Part shown: positions 38,975 to 48,325 of the stretch, in pieces | How the letters are laid out: each line of letters opens with the position of its first letter | Numbering within the stretch: position 1 is the stretch's first letter | Assembly: GCF_034006335.1 (NCBI RefSeq) | Contig: NZ_JAWDIQ010000001.1 | From: Paracerasibacillus soli | GTDB taxonomy: Bacteria > Bacillota > Bacilli > Bacillales > Amphibacillaceae | Reading direction: 5' to 3' (one strand) | Length of the DNA: 64,000 nucleotides | Made by a program: the position numbers and the translations under genes | The notes under the pieces: model-generated | Told to the model about the DNA's origin: nothing | Seen by the model: only the letters and a program-made list of their open reading frames with translations | The model's database searches: none

Positions 38975-39240
38975 CTTACGAAATATTTAAAGTAATAAAT
39001 ACTTTAATATCTATATATTCTTTTGGTATTATTATTTATATTTTTATGTCTTGGTTTCCAGGTGCACGTGAAAGCACTTTTGGTGAATTTTTAGGACGTA
39101 TTTGTGAACCTTATTTGGAACAATTTCGTCGGTTTATTCCTCCATTAGGTATGATAGACTTTTCACCAATTATCGCGATTATTTGTTTGCGCTTGGCGAG
39201 TACAGGTTTATGGTCAATTTTCCAGTTCTTTTTTATGTGA
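38968..39240 (+). CDS. ylmG: YlmG, YggT family membrane protein
   Basis: Product of 90 aa with two hydrophobic helices (about residues 7-27 and 68-88) and the YggT signature FMSWFPGARES ... EPYLEQFRRFIPPLGMIDFSPIIAI. The family is linked to division and, in plastids, nucleoid distribution; its mechanism is unknown. It starts inside the sepF stop region, so translation is probably coupled. Intact. Confidence 0.9.
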   Translation: MVAYEIFKVINTLISIYSFGIIIYIFMSWFPGARESTFGEFLGRICEPYLEQFRRFIPPLGMIDFSPIIAIICLRLASTGLWSIFQFFFM

Positions 39241-39251
39241 GAGGTAAATAG

Positions 39252-40028
39252 ATGAGTATATACCAACACTTTCGTAAAGAAGAGCATGCTTTTATTGATC
39301 AAGTCCTTTCTTGGATGGAAATGGTGGAAAACTCTTATATTCCAAGACTATCTGATTTCTTGGACCCGCGGCAACAACAAATTGTATCTATGCTTATTGG
39401 TACAAAACAAGCAGATTTACAAGCTGAGTTATATGGTGGAGGAACGTATACCGAGAGAAAAAGAGTATGGATTGCCCCTTTTTATGATGAAATTAACGAG
39501 GATTTGTTTCAATTAACGTTACTGCAAGCTAAGTATACTGAAAAGTTTGTAACGCTTACACATCGGGATGTTTTGGGTGCTTTTTTATCGTTAGGTCTAG
39601 CGCGTGAGAAATTAGGAGATATTTTAGTTGGTGACGGATTGATTCAGCTCATTGTCGCATCCGAAATCGCTCCTTTTATTGAAATGAATTTGACAGAGAT
39701 AAAAAATGCAAAAATAACTATCCAACATAAACCGTTGGAAGATTTACTAGAGAAAAAGCTAAACTGGATAGAATCCAATCAAACGGTTGCTTCCTTGCGA
39801 CTTGATAATGTATTGAAGGAAATATATCGTATTTCGAGGAAAGATGCAGTAGATTTTATTCAAAAGCAATATGTGAAAGTAAACTTCAAGCTGGTCACTG
39901 ATCCGAAGTTTATAATTGAGGCAGGGGATATGATTTCGTTAAGAAGAAAAGGGAGAAGTAAGCTTGTTCAAATTAACGATAAGACGAGAAAAGGAAACAT
40001 TCATATTACAACTGCTCGGTTAGAATAA
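39252..40028 (+). CDS. ylmH: YlmH, S4-domain RNA-binding protein
   Basis: Product of 258 aa, intact. The N-terminal domain contains SDFLDPRQQQIVSMLIGTKQADLQAELYGG. The C-terminal S4 domain (about residues 180-240) begins ASLRLDNVLKEIYRISRKDAVDFIQKQYVKVN. Recent work on the family links YlmH to ribosome-associated rescue of stalled 50S complexes. It belongs to the ylm group next to divIVA. GAGAGGTAAATAG precedes the ATG. Confidence 0.9.
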   Translation: MSIYQHFRKEEHAFIDQVLSWMEMVENSYIPRLSDFLDPRQQQIVSMLIGTKQADLQAELYGGGTYTERKRVWIAPFYDEINEDLFQLTLLQAKYTEKFVTLTHRDVLGAFLSLGLAREKLGDILVGDGLIQLIVASEIAPFIEMNLTEIKNAKITIQHKPLEDLLEKKLNWIESNQTVASLRLDNVLKEIYRISRKDAVDFIQKQYVKVNFKLVTDPKFIIEAGDMISLRRKGRSKLVQINDKTRKGNIHITTARLE

Positions 40029-40082
40029 TTTATTTTCTTATTTAGTAAAGTTTTCTACAAAAATTGCAGGATTTTTGTTACT

Positions 40083-40095
40083 TTTGTCGTATAAT
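40083..40095 (+). promoter_or_regulatory. Possible divIVA -10 with overlapping Spo0A-like box
   Basis: TATAAT (40090-40095) overlaps TTTGTCGTA (40083-40091), an 8-of-9 match to the 0A box. The best -35-like hexamer, TTGCAG (40064-40069), is 20 bp away, so the promoter is uncertain. Confidence 0.35.
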
Positions 40096-40155
40096 AGGAA
40101 TAATGCTATTAATCGTAGTAGCTATTTTTAGAGAATGATGAATGGAGGTGGCAAT

Positions 40156-40625
40156 GTGCCATTAACACCGTTAGATATTCACAATAAAGTATTTTCAAAG
40201 AAAATTAGAGGATATGACGATGATGAGGTTAATGAATTTCTCGATCAAGTAATTAAAGATTACGAGACTGTCATTAGAGAGAAGAAAGATCTTGAAGAAC
40301 AAGTCACACAGTTAGATGAAAGGCTTCGTCACTTTACGAATATTGAGGAAACATTAAATAAATCTATATTGGTTGCCCAAGAAACTGCTGAGGAAGTAAA
40401 AGGGAATGCAACAAAGAGGCAAAATTAATTATTAAAGAAGCAGAAAAGAATGCTGATCGAATCATTAATGAATCATTAAGCAAGGCTAGAAAAGTAGCGA
40501 TTGAAGTGGAAGAATTAAAAAAACAAGCGAAGGTTTTCCGTACTCGATTAAAAATGCTTGTTGAAGCACAGTTAGAAATGGTTCGTTCTGGTGATTGGGA
40601 AGATTTGCTTGAAACAGAATTTTGA
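40156..40625 (+). CDS. divIVA: DivIVA, curvature-sensing division/polar scaffold, one frameshift
   Basis: Coiled-coil protein that collects at strongly curved membrane, recruits MinJ/MinCD and anchors chromosome origins during sporulation. The N-terminal lipid-binding domain is PLTPLDIHNKVFSKKIRGYDDDEVNEFLDQVIKDYE. The rest is predicted coiled coil including EAEKNADRIINESLSKARK. The frame breaks near 40415, one A missing in GNATKEAKLIIKEAEKNA. The corrected length is about 156 aa. The start is GTG 40156 after GGAGGTGG, giving the standard MPLTP beginning. Confidence 0.93.
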
Positions 40626-40661
40626 GCCAGAAGAAGATTTAGTAAAAACAAGTCTGAAATC

Positions 40662-40690
40662 TTGACAAATAGTAGATCGTTACATATAAT
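40662..40690 (+). promoter_or_regulatory. Sigma-A promoter of ileS
   Basis: TTGACA (40662-40667), 17-bp spacer, TATAAT (40685-40690): a consensus promoter. The transcript should begin near 40697 and carry the T-box leader. Confidence 0.92.
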
Positions 40691-40696
40691 GCATAA

Positions 40697-40982
40697 ACGT
40701 ATAGACTATTTTAAAAGGACATAAAACATTTATGATGATGGGGACAGTATAAAAGTAGAGAAACTGTAAAGCGAATCAGGGAATGGTGAAAGCCTGATCA
40801 GGGTAACTTTTAGAAAATCACCCCGGAGTACCCGTTCGAATATAGCATATAGTAGGCACGGGCAACTGATTCTCGTTACGAATTTTGAAGTGAATTTAAA
40901 TTGTTTATCACAATTTTAAATTTATGAGGGTGGTACCGCGAGTCTTCTCGTCCCTTTTGGGATGAAGAAGATTTTTTTTTAT
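40697..40982 (+). promoter_or_regulatory. T-box riboswitch (isoleucine) upstream of ileS
   Basis: The 14-nt T-box core GGGTGGTACCGCG at 40928-40940 is present, with a following terminator stem (about 40941-40973, GTCTTCTCGTCCC paired with GGGATGAAGAAGAT) and a long T-run. The specifier loop reads AAAATCACC, placing ATC (40817-40819), an Ile codon, in the expected position before a purine. Uncharged tRNA-Ile would stabilise the antiterminator and allow ileS transcription. Confidence 0.93.
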
Positions 40983-41015
40983 TTCTAAATTTTTATTATA
41001 AAGGAGGAAAAAGGC

Positions 41016-43770
41016 ATGGAATATAAAGATACTTTATTAATGCCAAAAACAGCCTTTCCTATGCGTGGTAATTTACCGAATCGCGAGCCAGAAAGGCAAA
41101 AGAAATGGGAAGAGGCAAATATTTATGAAAAGGGATTGAAAAGAACGGAAGGTAGACCATCTTTTATTTTACATGATGGACCTCCATATGCAAATGGAGA
41201 CTTGCATATCGGGCATGCATTGAACAAGATTTTAAAAGACTTTATTACACGCTATAAATCCATGACGGGATATCATGCACCTTACGTTCCTGGCTGGGAT
41301 ACGCATGGATTACCAATCGAAACTGCATTAACTAAAAACAAAAAAGTAAATCGAAAAAAAATGAGTGTTGCAGAATTTAGAGAAAAATGTGCGGAATATG
41401 CGTTGAAACAGATTGATAATCAGCGAAATCAGTTTAAACAACTAGGTGTTCGTGGGGATTGGGATAATCCTTATATTACATTGAAAAATGATTACGAGGC
41501 AGCTCAAATAAAAGTCTTTGGGGATATGGCAAAAAAAGGTTATATTTATAAAGGCTTACGTCCAGTATATTGGTCACCATCATCTGAATCAGCATTAGCA
41601 GAAGCCGAGATTGAGTATCATGATAAACGTTCACCATCTATTTATGTTGCGTTTGAAGTAAAAGATGGGAAAGGTGTCTTAGATGCAGGTGATAAAATTG
41701 TCATCTGGACAACAACACCTTGGACAATGCCAGCAAACCTAGGTATTTCCTTACATCCCGAATTGTCTTATGTTGTTGTAAAGGTTAATGGAGAACGTTA
41801 TGTTGTTGCAGAAGGATTACTTGAAGCTGTGACGGAAGAACTAGAATGGGAAAATCCGCAAGTAGTGAAAACGTTTATTGGTAAAGAGGCAGATAGAATC
41901 GTAGCAAAACATCCGTTTTATGATCGCGATTCACTTGTTATGCTAGGTGAACATGTAACAACAGAGTCAGGAACAGGTTGTGTGCATACAGCACCAGGGC
42001 ACGGTGAAGACGATTTTTATGTAGCAAAACAATATGGAATTGATCCGCTAAGTCCAGTAGATGATAAAGGTGTATTTACAGAGGAAGCACCTGGGTTTAC
42101 GGGCATGTTTTATGATGATGCAAATAAAGCAATAACGGAAAAATTATCTGAAGTTGGGGCATTGTTAAAACTAACATTTATTACGCACTCGTATCCACAT
42201 GATTGGAGAACGAAAAAGCCAACTATTTTCCGCGCTACTGCACAATGGTTTGCTTCAATTAAAGATTTTCGAGATACGATTTTAGATGAAATTAAAAAAG
42301 TTAATTGGTATCCAGGTTGGGGTGAAACACGATTATACAATATGGTGCGTGACCGTGAAGATTGGTGTATTTCACGTCAACGAACTTGGGGTGTTCCAAT
42401 TCCAGTGTTTTATGGGAAGATGGCACGCCGATTATTACGGATGAAACAATTAATCATGTTTCAAACTTATTTGCTAAACATGGTTCTAATATTTGGTTTG
42501 AAAAAGAAGCAAAAGATTTATTACCTGAAGGCTTTACTTCTGAGCATAGTCCTAATGGTCAATTTACAAAGAAACAGATATTATGGACGTATGGTTTGAT
42601 TCTGGTTCTTCACACGAAGCGGTATTAATGGAAAGAGAGGATCATCATCGTCCGGCTGATGTTTATTTAGAAGGTAGTGACCAATATCGTGGATGGTTTA
42701 ACTCTTCTTTATCAACAGCAGTAGCAGTGACAGGAAAAGCGCCATACAAAAATGTAGTCAGTCATGGTTTTGTGATGGATGGTAATGGTAAAAAAATGAG
42801 TAAATCTTTAGGAAATGTTATTTTACCATCAAAAGTAGTGAAACAATTAGGTGCGGATATTTTACGTTTATGGGTTTCATCTGTAGACTATCAGGCAGAT
42901 GTTAGAATTTCAGATGACATTTTAAAACAAACATCTGAAGCATATCGAAAAGTACGTAATACGTTCCGCTTCATGCTTGGAATTTTAGCTGATTTCGATC
43001 CTGCTGTAAATCATGTCGAAGATAGCCAGTTACATGATGTAGATAAATATATGCTTTTCCGCTTACAAGAATTAATTAAAGATGTTCGTGAAAACTATGA
43101 GAAATTTGAATTTGCTCCTATTTTCCATCGGATTCACAACTTCTGTGCGGATGATTTAAGTTCATTCTATCTAGATTTTGCTAAAGATGTTTTATATATT
43201 GAGGCAGCAGATCATGAACGCCGCAGAAGTATTCAATCTGCTAGTTATGAAATGTTACTTGCCCTTGTCAAATTATTAACACCGATTATTCCACATACGA
43301 TGGATGAGGTTTGGGAATATATTCCTGGTGTTGAAGAAGAGAGTGTTCAGTTAACAGACATTCCAGAGCCAAGAACAATTGCCACGTTTACGAAAGAGGA
43401 CGAGAGAAAATGGAATCATTTTATGCTTGTTCGGGATGATGTACTAAAGGCATTAGAAGAAGCAAGAAATGAAAAAGTAATTGGTAAATCACTTGAGGCT
43501 AAAATCGAAATTTATCCAACAACCGAAGAAACGAGAGAAGTGTTGCAATCTATTACACACATGCATCAATTATTTATCGTTTCAAAGGCAGTAATTACTG
43601 ATAAACCGGTTGGAAAAGAATATCGTTTTGCACATATTGCCGTTGAAAAAAATACAGGTGAAAAATGTGAACGCTGCTGGATCATCGCGGATACTGTAGG
43701 AGAAGATGCTGATCATCCAACATTATGTAGCCGCTGTGCACACGTAGTAAAAGAACATTACACGAAGTAA
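41016..43770 (+). CDS. ileS: Isoleucyl-tRNA synthetase, two frameshifts
   Basis: Class Ia synthetase charging tRNA-Ile. HIGH motif at residues 64-67 (NGDLHIGHALN), editing-domain motifs WTTTPWTMPANLGI and GTGCVHTAPGHGEDD, KMSKS near 593 (GKKMSKSLGN), and a C-terminal zinc site CERCW ... CSRC. Frames break near 42415 (GGGG to GGG in VFYGEDGTPIITDE) and 42570 (one A missing in TKETDIMDVWFDSGSS). The corrected length is about 918 aa. GGAGG precedes the ATG. Confidence 0.96.
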
Positions 43771-43815
43771 CCTTTTCTAAAAGGGCCAGCATTTTACTGA
43801 TCCTTTAGAACACTT

Positions 43816-43853
43816 ATAACTATCTTTCTCAAGGGGGAGATAGTTATATTTTT
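43816..43853 (+). terminator. Intrinsic terminator between ileS and lspA
   Basis: ATAACTATCT (43816-43825) and AGATAGTTAT (43838-43847) form a perfect 10-bp stem, followed by ATTTTTA. Confidence 0.75.
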
Positions 43854-43914
43854 ATGAAATCCTTTTCTATGATAAAATGTATGAAGTTAATCAGTTAAAA
43901 TCGGAGGATTATGT

Positions 43915-44387
43915 ATGTATTATTATTATGTGCTTGCAGCTTTTATTATTGCACTCGATCAATTCACAAAATGGCTCGTTGTTCAAAATATGGATTTATA
44001 CGAACAGATCCCCATTATCGATAATTTTTTCTCTATCACCTCTCACCGAAATAGTGGTGCAGCGTGGGGATACTACAAAATCAAATGGTATTCTTCTATA
44101 TCATTACCGTAATTGTAATTGTTGGTGTGCTATATTTTATGCATAAGTTTGCAAAGCAATCTAAACTGTTAACGATTGGTTTAAGTTTAGTTCTTGGTGG
44201 AGCAATCGGGAATTTTATAGATCGGCTCTTACATCAAGAGGTTGTTGACTTTTTAGATTTTAAGATTATTAACTATAACTTTCCAATTTTTAATGTTGCT
44301 GATTCTTCTTTAGTCATCGGAGTTGGATTACTTATTGTGATGACATTTATAGAAGATCGAAAAGAAAGGAAAACAATGAATGAATAA
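43915..44387 (+). CDS. lspA: Lipoprotein signal peptidase LspA, one frameshift
   Basis: Membrane aspartic peptidase that cleaves lipoprotein signal peptides after diacylglyceryl modification. Four transmembrane helices; the catalytic Asp residues lie in GGAIGNFIDRLL (about 103) and NVADSSLVIG (about 128). The frame breaks near 44066, G5 to G4 in NSGAAWGILQNQM. The corrected length is about 157 aa. The start is ATG 43915 after GGAGGA. The stop overlaps the rluD start by 8 nt. Confidence 0.94.
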
Positions 44388-45285
44388 ACATGTCGTGATA
44401 GAATCTGAAGTAAATACTCGGCTTGATAAACTTTTAGTTCAAGTTATACAGGAGCAATCTAGAGCACAAATTCAGTCTTGGATTGAAAAGGATCATGTAA
44501 AAGTAAATGGACAAACTGTTAAAACGAATTATAAATGTAAGCTTGGCGACAGCATTGAATGGACGATACCTGAAGTAGAATCTTTGCATATTGAAGCTGA
44601 GAATATTCCGTTATCAATTGTCTATGAAGACCAGGATGTAATTGTAGTGAATAAACCAAGAGGAATGGTCGTTCATCCTTCAGCTGGTCACCAACATGGA
44701 ACGCTTGTACATGCGTTGCTTTACCATTGTGGTGACCTATCGGGAATCAACGGGGTTGAACGCCCGGGTATTGTGCATAGAATTGACAAGGATACGAGTG
44801 GGCTTTTAGTAGTAGCGAAGAATGATCAAGCACATACCTCTTTGGTAAATCAATTAGTGCATAAGACAGTTGCTAGAAAGTATGAAGCAGTCGTTCATGG
44901 AGAGATTGCACATGAAAAAGGAACGATTGATGCTCCAATTGCCCGTGATCCAAAAGACCGTCAGAAGATGGGAGTTGTAGCTGGCGGAAAAACAGCAATT
45001 ACCCATTTTCAAGTCCTAGAAAGATTTCATGACTATACACATGTTGAATGTAGACTTGAAACAGGGAGAACACACCAAATCCGTGTTCATATGAAATATA
45101 TTGGAAATCCGTTAGTTGGTGATCCAAAATATGGACCACGTAAAACGATGAATATAGGTGGCCAAGCTTTGCATGCTAAATTACTGGGGTTTACACATCC
45201 AAGAACAAAAGAATGGCTACAGTTTGAAGTAGAAGCGCCAACGTATTTCCATGATTTATTAAATAATTTACGAAATAACTATTGA
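44380..45285 (+). CDS. rluD: RluA/RluD family rRNA pseudouridine synthase
   Basis: Pseudouridine synthase with an N-terminal S4 domain (RLDKLLVQVIQEQSRAQIQSWI, about residues 11-32) and catalytic domain containing the motif PGIVHRIDKDTSGLLVVAK, where the Asp is the nucleophile (about residue 137), plus ECRLETGRTHQIRVHM. The expected target is 23S rRNA helix 69 by homology with RluD; B. subtilis YlyB is less well characterised. 301 aa, intact. Its stop codon overlaps the -35 of the pyr promoter. Confidence 0.92.
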   Translation: MNKHVVIESEVNTRLDKLLVQVIQEQSRAQIQSWIEKDHVKVNGQTVKTNYKCKLGDSIEWTIPEVESLHIEAENIPLSIVYEDQDVIVVNKPRGMVVHPSAGHQHGTLVHALLYHCGDLSGINGVERPGIVHRIDKDTSGLLVVAKNDQAHTSLVNQLVHKTVARKYEAVVHGEIAHEKGTIDAPIARDPKDRQKMGVVAGGKTAITHFQVLERFHDYTHVECRLETGRTHQIRVHMKYIGNPLVGDPKYGPRKTMNIGGQALHAKLLGFTHPRTKEWLQFEVEAPTYFHDLLNNLRNNY

Positions 45286-45310
45286 CAGTCATTAGAAACT
45301 TTGAAATAAT
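45282..45310 (+). promoter_or_regulatory. Promoter of the pyr operon
   Basis: TTGACA (45282-45287), 17-bp spacer, AATAAT (45305-45310). The -35 overlaps the rluD stop codon. Confidence 0.8.
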
Positions 45311-45317
45311 AGCGTAA

Positions 45318-45412
45318 GTTTAAAGTCTTTTAAAGTAGTCCAGAGAGGCTATTAAAGTAAACGGAGTATACTTACATTCGCATTCCTTTACTTTGTTAAA
45401 GGAATTTTTTAT
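45318..45412 (+). promoter_or_regulatory. PyrR-controlled attenuator 1, pyrR leader
   Basis: AGTCCAGAGAGGCT (45337-45350) is the conserved PyrR-binding loop in its flanking stem. Downstream, ATTCCTTTA/TAAAGGAAT (45382-45390 and 45397-45405) followed by a T-run forms the terminator. UMP-bound PyrR would favour termination. Confidence 0.92.
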
Positions 45413-45432
45413 GCAAAAATGGGGTGAGTAAG

Positions 45433-45981
45433 ATGAAACAAAAGACACAGTTGCTTGATGAAACCGCAATTAATCGTGCGTTAACTCGAATTGCACACGA
45501 AATTTTAGAAAAGAACAAGGGTAGTGAAAACATTTTGCTTGTCGGAATAAAAACACGTGGCGTTCCACTGGCAAAACGTCTCCAAGAAAAAATAAATCAA
45601 ATCGAACAAACAACAGTGCCAATTGGGGAACTAGACATTACGTTATACCGTGATGATTTAGAAAAAGCAGTTACTTCAGATGAACCTGAATTAAAAGAAA
45701 CGAACATCCCAGTTGATGTTACAGGAAAAAAGGTGGTACTCGTTGACGATGTTCTCTATACTGGGAGAACAGTACGCTCAGCGATGGATGCTGTCATGGA
45801 TATCGGTCGTCCGGACTTTATCCAATTAGCAATACTTATTGACCGTGGTCATCGTGAATTGCCAATTCGAGCTGACTATGTTGGGAAAAATATACCAACG
45901 TCAGACAAAGAAATTGTAGCGGTACAGTTAAAAGAAATTGATGGAGAAGATCAAGTAGCTTTATATGAAAAAATGATATAA
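45433..45981 (+). CDS. pyrR: PyrR, pyr operon attenuation protein and uracil phosphoribosyltransferase
   Basis: RNA-binding regulator that senses UMP and promotes termination at the pyr leaders, with weak UPRTase activity. The PRPP-binding motif is KVVLVDDVLYTGRTVRSAMDA (about residues 97-117); KTRGVPLA and ITLYRDDL are also family-typical. 182 aa, intact. The start is ATG 45433 after GGGGTGAG; a TTG/ATG-like alternative upstream lacks spacing. Confidence 0.96.
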   Translation: MKQKTQLLDETAINRALTRIAHEILEKNKGSENILLVGIKTRGVPLAKRLQEKINQIEQTTVPIGELDITLYRDDLEKAVTSDEPELKETNIPVDVTGKKVVLVDDVLYTGRTVRSAMDAVMDIGRPDFIQLAILIDRGHRELPIRADYVGKNIPTSDKEIVAVQLKEIDGEDQVALYEKMI

Positions 45982-45984
45982 ATA

Positions 45985-46092
45985 AGGACCTTTAAATAAA
46001 TCCAGAGAGATTTATAAGGTCGCTAATCTTTGTTGTATACGAATTTAGTTTACGTATGCCTCTTTGCGACCTTTTTGCAGAGGCATTTTTAT
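45985..46092 (+). promoter_or_regulatory. PyrR-controlled attenuator 2, before pyrB
   Basis: ATAAATC-CAGAGA-GATTTAT (45996-46015), with an outer GACCTT/AAGGTC stem, is a second PyrR loop. The terminator is ATGCCTCT/AGAGGCAT (46056-46063 and 46079-46086) followed by T5. In B. subtilis the leader before pyrB lies after pyrP; here pyrP is missing. Confidence 0.9.
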
Positions 46093-46113
46093 ATGGAAAA
46101 AGAAAGGAAGAGA

Positions 46114-47059
46114 ATGATGCGACATTTATTATCTGTGCAAGACGTATCAGAGAATGACATTTTTGCTTTACTTCAGTTAGCAACTGAGTTTCAAAAGAAT
46201 AAGATAAACTCGGTTAATCAAAAGATTGCAGTTAATTTATTTTTTGAACCTAGCACTAGAACTAAATTGAGCTTTATGGTCGCACAAAAGAAACTAGGAT
46301 TTGAATCTTTAGATTTCCATCAGGAAACCTCGAGTGTACAAAAAGGCGAAAGTTTCTATGATACTGTAAAAACGATGGAGGCCATTGGTGCTGATTTGCT
46401 CGTTATCCGTCACGAAGATGATCATTGGCCAGATCGCGTAAAAGACCATGTTTCCATTCCAATTATTAATGCTGGTGCTGGGAAAATAGAGCATCCTACA
46501 CAATGTTTACTAGATTTACTAACGATTTATCAGGAGTTCGGCACTTTTCAAAATGTTCGTGTTGCAATAGTAGGGATATTATACATAGTCGGGTCGCACA
46601 TTCAAATGCAGATGCGCTACATCGTTTGGGAGCAGATGTTTATTTAAGTGCAGCACCTTATTTTCAAGATAACACCTTTTCTTATCCATATATCACAATA
46701 GATGAAGCAGTAAGAACATGTGATGTCATCATGTTACTTCGTATTCAACATGAACGACACGACTGTTTTACTGGTGGAATTGAGAATTATTTAGAACAAT
46801 ACGGTTTATCAGAAGAACGTGGGAAAGAGATGAAAAAAAGTGCCATCATATTACATCCTGCTCCTGTAAACCGGGATGTTGAAATTGCATCTAATTTAGT
46901 AGAAAGTCGCCAGTCGAGAATCTTTAAGCAAATGTCAAATGGCGTATATATGAGAATGGCCATTATGACGTTGTTATTACAAGAATGGGGATTAAACATG
47001 AAAAATTATCTGAAAAACGCCAACAGTTTCGGACAAACAAGCAAACTGGAACGATGTGA
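46114..47059 (+). CDS. pyrB: Aspartate carbamoyltransferase catalytic chain PyrB, one or two frameshifts
   Basis: Condenses carbamoyl phosphate and aspartate. Motifs: NLFFEPSTRTKLSFM (carbamoyl-phosphate site, residues about 45-59), NAGAGKIEHPTQCLLDL, RVAHSNADALHRLGADV and HPAPVNRDVEI. The frame breaks near 46573 (GGGG to GGG in VAIVGDIIHSRVAHS). A second break near 46985 (G5 to G4) would lead to the tail HEKLSEKRQQF and a stop at 47057-47059, giving about 315 aa and overlapping pyrC. Without it, the pyrB frame runs straight into the pyrC start. The 3' end is therefore less sure. ATG 46114 or 46117. Confidence 0.9.
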
Positions 47060-48286
47060 CATTCTGATTGAAGGAAATAAAGTTAAAACCATAAAGCCTT
47101 ATATTTCCTGTGAAGTTGACCGAGTAATCGATTGTGAAGAACAGTTACTATTACCTGGGTTTATTGACATTCATGTTCACCTACGTGAACCAGGTGGGGA
47201 AGAAAAGGAAACAATAAAAACTGGTACAATGGCTGCTGCCCGAGGTGGCTTCACGACGGTATGTGCTATGCCTAATACGAATCCTGTACCTGATAGTATT
47301 GAGAAACTACAACATCTCCAAGAAATGTTGAAAAATGAAGCCATTGTTCGGGTTTTGCCATATGCGGCTATTTCAAAAGAATTGGCTGGAGAACAATTAA
47401 CAAAGATCCCAGCATTGGCAAAGAGGGAGCATTTGCTTTCACAGATGATGGAGTAGGCATCCAAACTGCGGGAATGATGTATGAGGCGATGAAACAGGCG
47501 GCACAAGTAAAAATGCCAATAGTAGCACATTGTGAAGATAATAGCTTATTGTACGGAGGGGTAATACATGATGGAGAGGTTAATCGACGTTTAAAACTAC
47601 CAGGAATACGTGCAATAAGTGAATCGGTTCAGATAGCTAGAGATGTTCTTTTAGCAGAGGCTACAGGTTGTCATTATCATGTTTGTCATGTAAGTACAAA
47701 GGAATCTGTTCGCATCATTCGAGATGCAAAACGTGCTGGAATCCATGTTACAGCAGAAGTTACCCCACATCATTTACTTTTAAATGAAAATGACATAATG
47801 GGTGATAACGCAAATTATAAAATGAATCCTCCACTGAGAAGCGAAGCAGATCAACAAGCTTTATTAGATGGTTTACTAGATGGAACAATTGATTTTATTG
47901 CAACAGATCATGCACCACATACTGAAAGAGAAAAAGCAGAGGGTTTTTATGATGCACCTTTTGGTATTGTCGGTTTGGAAACTGCGTTTTCTTTACTATA
48001 TACATATCTCGTAAAAACTGAACTTGTTACATTACATCAGTTAGTAGATTGGCTTACAAAAAAACCAGCAGAAGTCTTTCGTTTACCATATGGAAAATTA
48101 GAAGAAAATGGTGTCGCAGATTTAACTTTAATTAATTTAGCAAATGCGAGCAAAATTGATAAATATACATTCCTATCAAAAGGAAGAAATACACCTTTCC
48201 ATCAATATGAAGTATTTGGTGAAGTTGAGTGGACGATGGTAGATGGCAAGATTGTTTACAAGAAGGATTGTTACACTAAAAAGTAA
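46998..48286 (+). CDS. pyrC: Dihydroorotase PyrC, one frameshift
   Basis: Zinc amidohydrolase that cyclises carbamoyl aspartate to dihydroorotate. Motifs: LLLPGFIDIHVHLREPGGEEK (metal HxH, about residues 52-72), MPNTNPVPD, TDDGVGIQ, VAHCEDNSLLYGG, CHVSTKESV and ATDHAPHTE. The frame breaks near 47425 (one A missing in ALAKEGAFAFTDDG). The corrected length is about 429 aa. The start ATG 46998 lies within the presumed end of pyrB. Usually followed by pyrAA, but here directly by pyrAB. Confidence 0.94.
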
Positions 48287-48325
48287 GCATATGGGCATCT
48301 CAACATTCTGAGGAGGAGATTGTAA

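Noticed and set aside
40697..40982. A novel leader RNA before ileS
   Set aside because: The GGGTGGTACCGCG core, Ile specifier and terminator make it an ordinary T-box riboswitch.
46503..47456. PyrB-PyrC fusion protein suggested by a continuous frame
   Set aside because: The fused frame arises from a likely missing G near 46985. PyrC has its own ATG and its family N-terminus, and PyrB has a plausible separate tail.
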